In this document: piece after piece, positions 52,328 through 61,354 of the stretch
Numbering within the stretch: the stretch's first letter is position 1
How the letters are laid out: each line of letters starts with the position of its first letter
Source of the DNA: Lewinellaceae bacterium
Lineage (GTDB): Bacteria; Bacteroidota; Bacteroidia; Chitinophagales; Saprospiraceae
Reading direction: 5' to 3'
Assembly (NCBI GenBank): GCA_020636255.1
Contig: JACJYE010000007.1
Coordinates: forward strand, 248,001-312,000
DNA length: 64,000 nucleotides
Program-made: the position numbers and the translations under genes
The notes under the pieces: generated by a model
Told to the model about the DNA's origin: nothing
What the model saw: the letters and a program-made list of their open reading frames with translations, nothing else
The model's database searches: none

Positions 52328-53830
52328 CTACGCTGCCACCCACTCCCCCAGCGCGTCTGCAATCCTGCGGTCGTTGCTGAGCCGGGGCACCTTGTTCTGG
52401 CCGCCCAGCTTGCCCTGGGTTTTCATGTATTCCCGGAAAGCGCCCGCCTGCATGGGGCGCAGCACCAGCGGGCGCAGGATATTGCCCGTGATCAGGTCTT
52501 CGTAGTAGATGTTCTGGCCGACCATCTCGCGGTCCAGCTCGGCGGCGAAGGCCTCCAGGTTGCGGGGTATCTCGTCGAACTCGACGAACCACTCGTGGTA
52601 GGGAAGGCCTCCCCCGGCAGGGCTCACCTGCGGCGCCACGGTGAATTCCACGATCTTGATGTTGTGGCGCTTGGCCGCGGCCAGCATGGCGGCTTCTACC
52701 TCCTTGCCGATGACGTGCTCGCCAAAGGCGGAGATGAAGTGCTTGACCCGCCCCGTGACCAGCAGGCGGTACGGGTTTTTCGATACAAAGGACACCGTGT
52801 CGCCGATGTTGTACCCCCACAGGCCGGCGTTGTTGTTGATGATCAGCGCGTAGTTGACGCCCAGCTCTACTTCTTTCAGCGACAGGCGCGTGGGCTTGTC
52901 GTTGTGGATCTCTTCGACGGGGATGAACTCGAAGAAGATGCCGGAATCGGCGTTCAGCAACAGCCCTTTCTCTTCCTGGCTGTCCTGGAAAGCGATGAAA
53001 CCTTCGGAAGCGGGGTAGGTCTCTACGCTATCGATGCGCTGCCCTACCAGTTCCTCCAGCTTGTCGCGGTAAGGCTCGAAGTTGACGCCGCCGTATACGA
53101 AGACGGCGTAGTTGGGGAATATCTCCCGGACTGTCCTTTTACCGCTGCGCTCCAACAGCCGCTCGTAGTACATCTGCACCCAGGGCGGGATGCCGCTGAT
53201 GAGGCGCATATCTTCACGCAGGGTTTCGTTGACGATGCGCTCCAGCTTTTCCTCCCACTCTTCGATGCAGTTGGTGGCGTACGACGGCATCTGGTTGGTG
53301 CGCAGCCAGGCGGGCACTTCGTGGTTGACGATGCCCGAGAGGCGGCCGGTGGGGATGCCGCCTACCCTGTCGAGCTCGGGGCTGCCCGAAAGGAAGATCA
53401 TTTTGCCGTCGAGGAAGCTGCCTTTGCCGGTGCGTGCGTAATAGTTGAACAGGGCGTTGCGCGCCGAGTCGAAGTGGTTGGGCATACTGTCTTTCGTGAG
53501 GGGGATGTATTTCACCCCGGAAGTCGTGCCCGAAGTCTTGGCGAAATATTTCGGGCGCCCCGGCCAAAGCACGTCCGCTTCACCCTGTTTGATGCGTTCG
53601 ATGTATGTTTTGAGCCCCTCGTAATCGCGGATGGGAGCTTTCTCTTTAAAAGCTTCGTAGCTCGTGATCGCATCGAAACCATGTTCTTTGCCAAAGGCCG
53701 TTTGCCGCCCCTTCTGTATTAGTTGCCGGAATACGCGTTCCTGAGCAGCTACCGCATTGCCCGCCATGCGGTCGATATCGCGGGCGATCTTATTTGCGAA
53801 GGGTTTGATGAGCATTGATTTGAATCCCAT
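52328..53830 (-). CDS. GH3-family acyl-adenylating enzyme
   Basis: 500 aa. It starts MGFKSMLIKPFANKIARDID and carries the ATP-binding motif YFAKTSGTTSGVKYIPL, plus VFVYGGVNFEPYRD, VETYPASEGFIAFQDSQEEK and NIGDTVSFVSKNPYRLLVTG. Plant GH3 enzymes conjugate jasmonate or auxin to amino acids; bacterial members have unknown substrates. An alternative upstream start (53854) is possible. It appears monocistronic. Confidence 0.9.
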   Translation of the reverse strand: MGFKSMLIKPFANKIARDIDRMAGNAVAAQERVFRQLIQKGRQTAFGKEHGFDAITSYEAFKEKAPIRDYEGLKTYIERIKQGEADVLWPGRPKYFAKTSGTTSGVKYIPLTKDSMPNHFDSARNALFNYYARTGKGSFLDGKMIFLSGSPELDRVGGIPTGRLSGIVNHEVPAWLRTNQMPSYATNCIEEWEEKLERIVNETLREDMRLISGIPPWVQMYYERLLERSGKRTVREIFPNYAVFVYGGVNFEPYRDKLEELVGQRIDSVETYPASEGFIAFQDSQEEKGLLLNADSGIFFEFIPVEEIHNDKPTRLSLKEVELGVNYALIINNNAGLWGYNIGDTVSFVSKNPYRLLVTGRVKHFISAFGEHVIGKEVEAAMLAAAKRHNIKIVEFTVAPQVSPAGGGLPYHEWFVEFDEIPRNLEAFAAELDREMVGQNIYYEDLITGNILRPLVLRPMQAGAFREYMKTQGKLGGQNKVPRLSNDRRIADALGEWVAA

Positions 53831-53939
53831 GTTCGTCAGTTCTGTTGCGGGCAAATTTAGGGAATTATTGTAGCCCGGGTATACCTGGGGCCCTATACTT
53901 CGCTTTGCACGCTATAGCCGGTACCTTGTACCTCGGGGC

Positions 53940-54006
53940 TGCCCGGGGAGAGGGGGAGACGAGGAGACAAGGCGAGGGGGAGGCTGTACCTCGTACCTTA
54001 TACCCC
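53940..54006. repeat. Purine-rich short tandem repeat (GGGGAGACGAGGAGACAAGG type)
   Basis: GGGGAGAGGGGGAGACGAGG then AGACAAGGCGAGGGGGAGGC. It resembles short tandemly repeated sequences (STRR) known in cyanobacteria, here flanked by a TACCT(T/C)GTACCT echo. It lies between the GH3 and LolA-like genes. Confidence 0.4.
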
Positions 54007-54011
54007 ACCAC

Positions 54012-54042
54012 AAAAAAAGGGCACAGCTTTCGCCATGCCCTT
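54012..54042 (-). terminator. Terminator of the LolA-like gene
   Basis: Minus strand AAGGGCATGGCGAAAGCTGT then GCCCTTTTTTT: a GC stem and a T run, 40 nt past the stop codon. Confidence 0.75.
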
Positions 54043-54081
54043 CTCAGTGTTCAACTATGCGAATATCTTAAATAGCTGGTG

Positions 54082-54765
54082 TTATTCGCGCAGGTCTTCG
54101 ATGTAGTAGCCGGGGTATTTGGCCTTGTCGAAAGCAAAATGCCCGGCGGGGAATGATTTGTTCGGCGTCAGTTTGTCGATGGCCAGCTTGTAGCGGGAGC
54201 CGTCGCGCCCGAACGCTTCCACGCTGATGATATCGGTAGTGGCCTTGTTGACGCTCATGCGCAGCTTGGAATAATCCGCATTGCGGTCGAGGGGTTTGAA
54301 CTCGATCTGCTGGATCACGGTGCTGCCCTCCTTATACTCATTGGTCAGGTAATACACGAAGTCGCCCTTATCGTAGAAGGTGAGCAGCGACTCTGGCGAC
54401 AGGATGGAGCCGCCCATCTCGTCCGCTTCAGGCATGTCCATGATCTGGACTTCTTTATTCTGTTTCAGGATCATCCAGATGGCCTTACCGTCGGAGATGA
54501 TATCCTGGCCAGCGACGCTGACGCGGTACTTGCTGCCCTGCTGGGCCAGCGAGCCTTTCTGGCTTTCCGTAGGCTGGTCGGCAAAGGTGATGTCCAGCGT
54601 GAATTCGGCGGCCAGCGATTGGTAGCCCTGGAAGCGCGTGCGTATCTTTTCCAGGATGGCTTTGGCCTTGGGGTCGGATTCTTCCTTCGTTGTCAGGGAG
54701 CCCTTCTGGGCAAAAGTGGGGATGGTGAGGGCGAGCAGAAGGAAAACCTGCAATAGTTTTTTCAT
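54082..54765 (-). CDS. lolA: LolA-like outer-membrane lipoprotein carrier
   Basis: 227 aa. Signal peptide (MKKLLQVFLLLALTIPTFAQ) and a single LolA half-barrel domain (KAKAILEKIRTRFQGYQSLA; AAEFTLDITFADQPTESQKG; GSLAQQGSKYRVSVAGQDII; DGKAIWMILKQNKEVQIMDM). It carries lipoproteins through the periplasm. Start at ATG 54765 gives the signal peptide. Bacteroidota LolA proteins are often larger than the E. coli protein. Confidence 0.87.
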   Translation of the reverse strand: MKKLLQVFLLLALTIPTFAQKGSLTTKEESDPKAKAILEKIRTRFQGYQSLAAEFTLDITFADQPTESQKGSLAQQGSKYRVSVAGQDIISDGKAIWMILKQNKEVQIMDMPEADEMGGSILSPESLLTFYDKGDFVYYLTNEYKEGSTVIQQIEFKPLDRNADYSKLRMSVNKATTDIISVEAFGRDGSRYKLAIDKLTPNKSFPAGHFAFDKAKYPGYYIEDLRE

Positions 54766-54926
54766 CGGTTTGGTTTCGTTTAGTGCACTGGTGAAAAAAG
54801 CGGGATCAGCCGTCGGGCACAAATCCTGCTTATGAACGGATGTAAACGTTAATTATTGACTGTGGAACAGCATGGGGAGGGTTAAAGTTTCATTAAAATC
54901 CAACCGAAGCAGAAAGGGCCGGAAAA

Positions 54927-54957
54927 AGAAAACGGGGGTGCTTTCAGCACGCCCCGC
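54927..54957 (-). terminator. Terminator of the large T9SS protein gene
   Basis: Minus strand GCGGGGCGTGCT / AGCACCCCCG followed by TTTTC, about 40 nt past the stop codon. Confidence 0.7.
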
Positions 54958-54993
54958 TTTCCTCACGCAGTTATATAATGGTATTATCAATCG

Positions 54994-57852
54994 TTATTGC
55001 ACCATCAGCTTGCCGGTGGCTATGATCTGGCCTCCGCTTTCCATGCGGAAGAAGTACAGGCCTGCGGGCAACCCACGGCGTATGAAGGTGTGGCTCTGCC
55101 CGTCTATGCTTTCGCTGCGCACCATTCTGCCCTGGCTGTCGAAGAGCAGGAACCGGCCGCTGTTCAGCTGGGCGCCATCCCAGCTGAAGGTAGCGGATTC
55201 GGTGAAGGGGTTGGGGTAGACGCGCAATGCGGTTTCGGTTCCCGGTTCCCGGTTGTGGCTGACTACCACAAAGTTCTCGCCGAGTGTATGCCAGGTGGTA
55301 TTGGTGATCACGGGGGCATTATAGTCGAAGAAAATGGCGGCGCTGTTCTCGATCACCGTGCCCAGGGGGGCGCTGTCGATGTGGTGTGTTTTGAAAGATA
55401 CAAAACCATGGGAAGCCGGCTCGTTGGTAGTGCTATCGGGCAGCAGGATGTCGTCGAAGCGGAACTCCAGGATGCCGGGGCCGTACAGCCGCCAGGAATA
55501 GGGGTGGCTGGCAACGCCGGGCCGCAGCGTGCTGAGGCTGATCCATTCCGACAACGTATCGCGGATGATGACGGTGAAAGCCGTGTCGGTGCCGGTATTC
55601 TGGAAACGTATCTTATACTCCAGCTCCGTGCCGGGGCGCACGTAGTGTTGCTCGTCGTACCCCAGCGGATAGGCCTGCTTGTCGTTGGGGTCGATAGCGC
55701 CGACATTCTCCTGGCAGTCGATATCGACAAACGGTTCGCCGTCGTCATCGGGGAAGAGGGTGACAAAGCCGGTATTGAGCCCGTCGCAACCCTCCAGGCT
55801 AAGGCTGGCCACAGGGCTGCCCAGCAGGCTGGGGAAGCCCGGCGCCTGCTCGGCCTCGATGCGGTAAGTGGACGGGCTGTTCACGGGCAGGGAAAATTCG
55901 GCCGACTGGCCATTGCCCAACTGGAAGCCCGACATCATGAGCATGATATTGTCTTCAGTGACGATGTATTTCTGCTCCAGCAGCATATCGGACCCGGAAT
56001 TGAGGATCTGGAAGTGGACAGAATCCGGCGTGCAGTTCCCTTCGACGTCGATGACCGGGCCTTCCCAAAGGTTCTCTACACAGAGTGAGTCGGGGTAGAT
56101 GTGGGCTTCGCTGCAGTGGGTTTGCCCGGCTTCGGCATCGCAGCTCACCATGACGGTTATGCTAAATTCACCGCATTCGTTCACTTCAACGAATCCCAGG
56201 CCGAAGGTGAAGGTGTTGCCGTCCTGTTGGCTGTACGGGATGCTGCTGCTCTGGTATTCGAGGAAGGGGTCGAGCGCCACCGTCACCGTAGCACCCTGCG
56301 CGGGGGTGGTGCCGGTATTGCAGTAGCTGACGTGGTAGGTGCTGTTGAAACAGCGGCGCAGGAAGGGCGCGGAAATGTCAACCTCCAGCAGCGGGCAATC
56401 GGTTTCAGCCTGTCCGGGGATATCGAGCACAGCGGTGTCATAGGGTATGGGGACAGAGATCGCGTATTCCGTTTCGCAGCTATACCAGTAGGGCCCCGGC
56501 GCGATGTAGGTAAGCACGTAGTTGCCCGTATCCAGCTGAGTGCGGTAGATGCCATCGGGGCCAGAAGTGGCATAGAAGGAACGCTGGCCTTTGGTGGCCT
56601 TTATGATCCAGCCGTCCAGCGCCAGCTCGCCCTCATCGGTGCAGTTCTCGTTTTCATCAAAGAACACTTTGCCCTGTAGATAGCCGGTATATACCGTCCC
56701 GGCGGTATCCGTTTTCAGCACCAGGGCCTGGCGGAAGAAGGGCTGCGACGGGTTATTCAGCAGGTGCACCTGCCCGCCTATGGCTATCCCGCCGTCGCTG
56801 AGGGTGGCCATGCCCAGCCTGGCAGCGCTGAGGTCGTTGTACATGATCATCCGGCTCCAAAGGGTTCCGTTTGCTTCGGCATCCATCTTCTGGACGAGGA
56901 GCTCGGTGTTGTTACTCATTCCAGGCTGGGGTTGTGACATCAGCAGCCCGCCATCGGCCGCTTCGGCGAGGGCGTACCAGGTACTGGCGCCGGCAGACTG
57001 GCTTTTCATCCATATCAGCTGCCCGTCGGCGCTGAGTTTGTACAATACACCTGTGCCATTACCTCCAGCCAGCACAAAATCGCCGTTTTGAAGCTGTACG
57101 GCGTCGCGGATCGACACTATGCCGGAAGGGGCATCGTATTGGGCATAATCCACCACCTGGCCCTGTGGGCTGAGCCGGAGGTAATAGACGAAACTGATAT
57201 ATGGGAAAATGTTGGGGTTGGGGATAAGGCCACTGCCGACGATGGCGATGTCGCCGGAAGGCAGCTCGGCCAGGCCTGCCACTTCGTAACGGGTAGTATC
57301 GTTACCATAGGTAATGAGCTGTGTGGCCGTGCCATCCGCATCGGTTCGTACGAAGAATATCTGCTCTCCGCTGCTGATCCCCGACGTTACACCGGCGAGG
57401 GCATAACCACCGTCGGAAAGTTCGGCCAGGCGGTTGGCGGTGTTGTACTCCAGAGAGTCCGTGACATTGGGGTAGTCGATATGGTAGGTTTGCATCCAGA
57501 GGATGTTCCCGGCGCCATCGGTTTTCACCAGGAAGGCTTCGCTGTTGGTATCGTAGTTGGGGTAACCGAAGCCTGCTGCGGCAATATTGCCGTCCTGAGT
57601 AGCGATGACGTCGTTACCTACGCCAAAAACGAAATTGTCGAGCGGACGAGCCCAAAGGGAATCTCCGTCGGCGCTGAGCCGGCTGAGGTATGGGTGATTT
57701 TCTGAAAAGCCGACGCCAAGCACATCACCGTTGGCGGCTTCGTCGAGCGCCTGAACAGCATCGTGGCCGGCACTGCCGAAATTGGTGATCCATCCCTGGG
57801 CCTGCAGGCCGAGTGCAGAGAAGAGCAATAAAGCTATTATACCTAGTCTCAT
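54994..57852 (-). CDS. Large T9SS-exported protein, paralogue A
   Basis: 952 aa. Signal peptide MRLGIIALLLFSALGLQAQ; N-terminal beta-propeller-like repeats with Trp/Asp-rich strands (about 20-390; ADGDSLWARPLDNFVFGVGN); an SdrB/CNA-B-like segment (GKVFFDENENCTDEGELALD); several DUF11/DUF7619-like beta domains (ENVGAIDPNDKQAYPLGYDE; YKIRFQNTGTDTAFTVIIRD); C-terminal T9SS sorting domain (TALRVYNPF-like, LRVYPNPFTESATFSWDGAQ). Same architecture and long stretches of DNA identity with the gene at 61355-64000. Likely surface protein. Confidence 0.88.
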   Translation of the reverse strand: MRLGIIALLLFSALGLQAQGWITNFGSAGHDAVQALDEAANGDVLGVGFSENHPYLSRLSADGDSLWARPLDNFVFGVGNDVIATQDGNIAAAGFGYPNYDTNSEAFLVKTDGAGNILWMQTYHIDYPNVTDSLEYNTANRLAELSDGGYALAGVTSGISSGEQIFFVRTDADGTATQLITYGNDTTRYEVAGLAELPSGDIAIVGSGLIPNPNIFPYISFVYYLRLSPQGQVVDYAQYDAPSGIVSIRDAVQLQNGDFVLAGGNGTGVLYKLSADGQLIWMKSQSAGASTWYALAEAADGGLLMSQPQPGMSNNTELLVQKMDAEANGTLWSRMIMYNDLSAARLGMATLSDGGIAIGGQVHLLNNPSQPFFRQALVLKTDTAGTVYTGYLQGKVFFDENENCTDEGELALDGWIIKATKGQRSFYATSGPDGIYRTQLDTGNYVLTYIAPGPYWYSCETEYAISVPIPYDTAVLDIPGQAETDCPLLEVDISAPFLRRCFNSTYHVSYCNTGTTPAQGATVTVALDPFLEYQSSSIPYSQQDGNTFTFGLGFVEVNECGEFSITVMVSCDAEAGQTHCSEAHIYPDSLCVENLWEGPVIDVEGNCTPDSVHFQILNSGSDMLLEQKYIVTEDNIMLMMSGFQLGNGQSAEFSLPVNSPSTYRIEAEQAPGFPSLLGSPVASLSLEGCDGLNTGFVTLFPDDDGEPFVDIDCQENVGAIDPNDKQAYPLGYDEQHYVRPGTELEYKIRFQNTGTDTAFTVIIRDTLSEWISLSTLRPGVASHPYSWRLYGPGILEFRFDDILLPDSTTNEPASHGFVSFKTHHIDSAPLGTVIENSAAIFFDYNAPVITNTTWHTLGENFVVVSHNREPGTETALRVYPNPFTESATFSWDGAQLNSGRFLLFDSQGRMVRSESIDGQSHTFIRRGLPAGLYFFRMESGGQIIATGKLMVQ

Positions 57853-57995
57853 CTTGTTCAAGTTTGGTGTTATAAAATCACGATACAAAAATGAAACTTC
57901 TCCTGCCTCAGGAAAAATACATTTTCTGTAGTTTGTCAATGGCTATTTTTTAAAAAGCCTTATTTTTAAGGTGTTATAAACATGATTTGTCAAAA

Positions 57996-59387
57996 ATGGA
58001 TAATAGTATATTATTCCAGCTGCTCTCGAATTTGTCCGCCAGCCAACGAATCCGGCTGGGGCTTTTCCTGGAGTCGCCCTATCATAACCAGCGGGAGGAT
58101 GTCAGGCGGCTGTATACATTCCTGTTGCCGATAGCGGGGGAGGGAGCGCGGGGGCCGGCCAAAGAGCAGGCTTACGAAGCGGTTTTTCCGGGTGTGGCTT
58201 ATGATGGCCAGCAGATGCGGTACCTGATGTCTTTTTTGTTGAAAAATGCCGAGAAGTTCCTCATAGCGGAGCGGTTGCGGGCCGACGAGGGGGCGGGGCA
58301 GGCCCTGTTGCTGGGGGCTTATCGGGAGCTCAGGCTAGCCAAAGGTTTTCAAAAAGTTTCTTTACAGGTGCGGCATCAGGCGGCGGGGGAGATGGCGTTT
58401 CATCGTGCTTTTGCCGTCGAACGGGAGCGCTATCTTTTTCATGCAGGGCAAAAGCGCGACGCTCCCAGCTATCTGCCGCAGCTCAACCGTGTGCTGGATG
58501 AAGCGTACTGGCTCAGCCGGCTCAAGCAGAGCAGCCTGCTTTCGGCCCACCAGGCCGTCTTTCAGGGCGAGGCTGAAGACCCGCGCCTGCTCCGTTTTCT
58601 GCTCGCTTACCTGGAAGGCCATTCGGTGCTGGGGGAGAACCCGCTCATCGGGGCGTACTACTATTACCTGAAAACGGTGGAGAAACCCGGAGAGGTGGCG
58701 TATTACCAGCTGTTGAAAGAGTGCATCCTGCCGGCGGGCCTGCCGCTGGAGGAGCGCAAAGCCCTTTTCCTGCTGGCTATCAACTACGGCATCCGCCAGT
58801 TCAATACCGGCGACGAAAGCTACCTGCCTGAGTTGTTCGAATTGTACCGCACGGGGATCTCCGAGGGGCTGCTGCTCAGCGAGGAGCGGATCAGCCGTTT
58901 TACGTTCAAAAATATCACGGCCATCGGGTTGCGCCTCCAGCAGTTCGACTGGGTGGAACAGTTCATCGAACAGCATCAGGCCTACCTTCCGCCGCGTTTT
59001 CGTGCAACCTATACCCACTACAGCTTGTCAAAGCTTAGATACGAGCAGGGGCGCTACGCCGAGGCCATGCAGCGCCTGCAACAGGTGGAATACGAGGACA
59101 TCTTCCTCAACATCGACGCGAAGATCACCCTGATGAAGATCTACTATGAACTGGAAGAAACGGAAGTGCTCGACAACTTCCTGGCCAGCCTGGAGCGTTT
59201 CCTGAACCGCAGGAAGGGGCTTGGCTACCATCGGGAAAATTACCGCAACGTCATACATTTTACCCGCAAGCTGCTGGAAGCGAACCCTTTCGGACGGGAG
59301 GGGCTGGGCAAACTCCGGCAGGCCATCGAACAGGCCGACCCCCTGACCGAGCGGTCCTGGCTGTTGGCCCAACTGGAAAAGATATGA
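57996..59387 (+). CDS. Helical protein of unknown function, paralogue 2
   Basis: 463 aa, soluble, all-helical. Homologous over its length to the protein at 43748 (MDNSILFQLLSNLSASQRIR; GVAYDGQQMRYLMSFLLKNA; ERERYLF; AINYGIRQFNTGDESYLPEL; QADPLTERSWLLAQLEKI). ATG 57996 is chosen because it aligns with paralogue 1; a TTG at 57987 would add three residues. Divergent from T9SS protein paralogue A. Confidence 0.7.
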   Translation: MDNSILFQLLSNLSASQRIRLGLFLESPYHNQREDVRRLYTFLLPIAGEGARGPAKEQAYEAVFPGVAYDGQQMRYLMSFLLKNAEKFLIAERLRADEGAGQALLLGAYRELRLAKGFQKVSLQVRHQAAGEMAFHRAFAVERERYLFHAGQKRDAPSYLPQLNRVLDEAYWLSRLKQSSLLSAHQAVFQGEAEDPRLLRFLLAYLEGHSVLGENPLIGAYYYYLKTVEKPGEVAYYQLLKECILPAGLPLEERKALFLLAINYGIRQFNTGDESYLPELFELYRTGISEGLLLSEERISRFTFKNITAIGLRLQQFDWVEQFIEQHQAYLPPRFRATYTHYSLSKLRYEQGRYAEAMQRLQQVEYEDIFLNIDAKITLMKIYYELEETEVLDNFLASLERFLNRRKGLGYHRENYRNVIHFTRKLLEANPFGREGLGKLRQAIEQADPLTERSWLLAQLEKI

Positions 59388-59436
59388 AAAGAATGGCGTT
59401 CCTTTACGCATGATTGCATTCATCAAAACTTTCGCT

Positions 59437-59961
59437 ATGCGCCGCATTCGCCTCTACATCGCCGCCAGCCTCGACGGCTTCATCGCCCGCCGGGATGGCG
59501 CTATCGACTGGCTTTCCTCGGTGGAAAAAGCCGGTGAGGATTACGGTTATACCGAATTCCTCGGGAGCATCGACACCACCCTTATGGGTTATGCGACCTA
59601 CGCACAGGTGCTCACCTTCGGAGCTTTTCCCTACAGCGAACAGAAAAACTACGTTTTCAGCCGGCAGCAGCGCCCGCCCGACGGCAACCCGGTTACCTTC
59701 GTTGCTGAGGATCCGGCGGCCTTCGTGAGCCGTCTCAGGCAGCAACCGGGAGGCGATATCTGGCTGATCGGCGGCGGCCAGCTCAATGCTGTTTTACTAC
59801 AGGCCGGGTTGGTCGATGAGTTGATCCTGTCTATCATCCCCGTCGCACTGGGCGACGGCATTCCCCTCTTTGGCGGGCAGCCGGCAACAGCGCAGTGGAA
59901 GCTTTTGGAGCACAAGGTGTTTGACACGGGGCTGGTGCAGGTGAAGTATGGCAGAGCGTAG
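59437..59961 (+). CDS. RibD/dihydrofolate-reductase-like protein
   Basis: 174 aa. MRRIRLYIAASLDGFIARRD, then DTTLMGYATYAQVL and IWLIGGGQLNAVLLQAGLVD, the pattern of the RibD C-terminal/DHFR-like reductase family (YyaP/YwjB group). NADPH-dependent reductase of unknown substrate. ATG 59437 matches the family N-terminus. Begins 49 nt after paralogue 2 on the same strand. Confidence 0.85.
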   Translation: MRRIRLYIAASLDGFIARRDGAIDWLSSVEKAGEDYGYTEFLGSIDTTLMGYATYAQVLTFGAFPYSEQKNYVFSRQQRPPDGNPVTFVAEDPAAFVSRLRQQPGGDIWLIGGGQLNAVLLQAGLVDELILSIIPVALGDGIPLFGGQPATAQWKLLEHKVFDTGLVQVKYGRA

Positions 59962-60001
59962 CTGGATTGCCTGGCGAGCCTTTTATTTTCATCAACCGCA
60001 A

Positions 60002-60023
60002 TGTGGCCTCCAAACAGGCTCTA
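60002..60023 (-). repeat. Dispersed repeat R2, copy 2
   Basis: Minus strand TAGAGCCTGTTTGGAGGCCA, one base different from copies at 60884 and 8851. Gene-free DNA between the DHFR-like and outer-membrane protein genes. Confidence 0.45.
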
Positions 60024-60142
60024 AAAAAATCCAGGGGCGGCAAAAAGCCGGCCCCCGGCCCTGGCGCCCTGTTTCTGATGATGTGGCGCCAGATGGGATT
60101 CCAAAGAGAGAGAGTCTGCGCAGTGTTTATTTGTGTCCTCTG

Positions 60143-60820
60143 CTAAAAAAATCCCCGCTGTATCCCGAAGGCCATGTGCAGCTGATGGTAATAGCTGTTC
60201 AGCACCGGGCTGCCGCTTCTGGCGGGGGGCGACAGGATGCGGTAGGTGGGGCGCATGAACATGCGCCAGTGCTCGTTGAAGTGCAGCTTGAAGCCGACGG
60301 CCAGTTCGTATGTGAGGTTGACGGGTTTGAGGTATAATGCCCGGGTGAAGTGGAAGCTGGAAGGCTCCTGGTAGGCCCTGAACTGGTATTGCAGATGCGT
60401 TTCCGGCCCAAAGCTGGCGATGTCGGCGTGAATGCCCAGCTGGACGTAAACGCAATTGCAGGGCAGCCTGTACTGCAGGCGCATTGGCACGCTGTAATAG
60501 GCCAGCCTCGACCTCAGGTCTCTGATGTGGTAAAGGGTGTAAGTCTCTTCCTTAACGACTTCCTGTGAGGTCTCTCCGGTGAATGCCCAGTAATCCTGCC
60601 AGCCATAATCCTTGTAAAGCAGCCCGGTGGCCAGGGAAAACCTGTGCAGCGGGTATTCCAGCGTAAGGCCGGCCGTGTAGTTGACGGACCGGGAAACAGC
60701 GGGGTCGAATTTCCGGAAATCGACACCTGTTTCGGCGCCAAGGACAAAACGGGGTTGGGCCTCCTGCGCCCGCCCGAAGGCAGGCAACAGCAGGAAGGCC
60801 ATTAGTTTTAATAGCTTCAT
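60143..60820 (-). CDS. Outer-membrane beta-barrel protein, 225 aa
   Basis: Signal peptide MKLLKLMAFLLLPAFGRAQ, then alternating strands (FVLGAETGVDFRKFDPAVSR; YTAGLTLEYPLHRFSLATGL; YYSVPMRLQYRLPCNCVYVQ; MRPTYRILSPPARSG) ending in Phe (GIQRGFF). The style matches the PorT / outer-membrane beta-barrel family. Ligand or role unknown. Confidence 0.78.
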   Translation of the reverse strand: MKLLKLMAFLLLPAFGRAQEAQPRFVLGAETGVDFRKFDPAVSRSVNYTAGLTLEYPLHRFSLATGLLYKDYGWQDYWAFTGETSQEVVKEETYTLYHIRDLRSRLAYYSVPMRLQYRLPCNCVYVQLGIHADIASFGPETHLQYQFRAYQEPSSFHFTRALYLKPVNLTYELAVGFKLHFNEHWRMFMRPTYRILSPPARSGSPVLNSYYHQLHMAFGIQRGFF

Positions 60821-60865
60821 ACTAATGGTGCTTTTGAAAAGTGCGCGCGCCCTTAGCTGGACTTT

Positions 60866-60886
60866 AGCTGTTTTTGAACACTGCTT
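60866..60886 (+). repeat. Dispersed repeat R1, copy E (3' end only)
   Basis: TAGCTGTTTTTGAACACTGC then TTA matches the right end of copy C. It runs directly into the R2 pair. Confidence 0.45.
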
Positions 60887-60942
60887 AGAGCTTGTTTGGA
60901 GGCCACCCTTTGAGCTGCAAAGGCCACTCCAAACAAGCTCTT
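60884..60942. repeat. Two R2 copies as an inverted repeat
   Basis: CTTAGAGCTTGTTTGGAGGCC (60884-60904) and its near-complement GGCCACTCCAAACAAGCTCTT (60922-60942) flank 17 nt. The pair can form a long hairpin between the outer-membrane protein gene and the following small gene. Confidence 0.65.
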
Positions 60943-61018
60943 AATGTAGTATCAAAACGCCCGCGGAGGGCAGTTGCACGTGAAAGATGATTTTTTAACA
61001 TTTGAAAGGCGGTAGGCC

Positions 61019-61267
61019 CTATAATGCTATCGTACCGTCCTGTACGTTTTTACCATTGTATATTACTTTATACCGGTAGTGCCCGGGCCGCAACAGCCGG
61101 GTGGGCAAGCTCAGCAGGGGCTGGGGGTATTGCTGTCGGAACACCCGCTTCCCGTCTGGCCCGTATACCTCCAGAAGCACGGGGTAGGGGCCGGCGTATC
61201 CCTCCAGCGCAATGACGATTTCCTCCGGTGCCGGCAGCCAGTCGATGCGCCATTCTTCTATGCTCAT
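61019..61267 (-). CDS. Small hypothetical protein resembling a detached T9SS sorting domain
   Basis: 82 aa from MSIEEWRID (61267). The sequence PVLLEVYGPDGKRVFRQQYP then LLSLPTRLLRPGHYRYKVIY and GKNVQDGTIAL follows the beta-sandwich pattern of T9SS C-terminal domains, but there is no signal peptide and no cargo. It could be a remnant of a larger secreted protein or a small independent protein. Weak coding evidence. Confidence 0.45.
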   Translation of the reverse strand: MSIEEWRIDWLPAPEEIVIALEGYAGPYPVLLEVYGPDGKRVFRQQYPQPLLSLPTRLLRPGHYRYKVIYNGKNVQDGTIAL

Positions 61268-61354
61268 AGGCACTGAGTTGCAGGTTGCAGGTTTCGGGCC
61301 ACCCCCTCACCCCGTCTGGTTGCCATTCTCTATACTCCTTTGCTCTCCAAAGCC

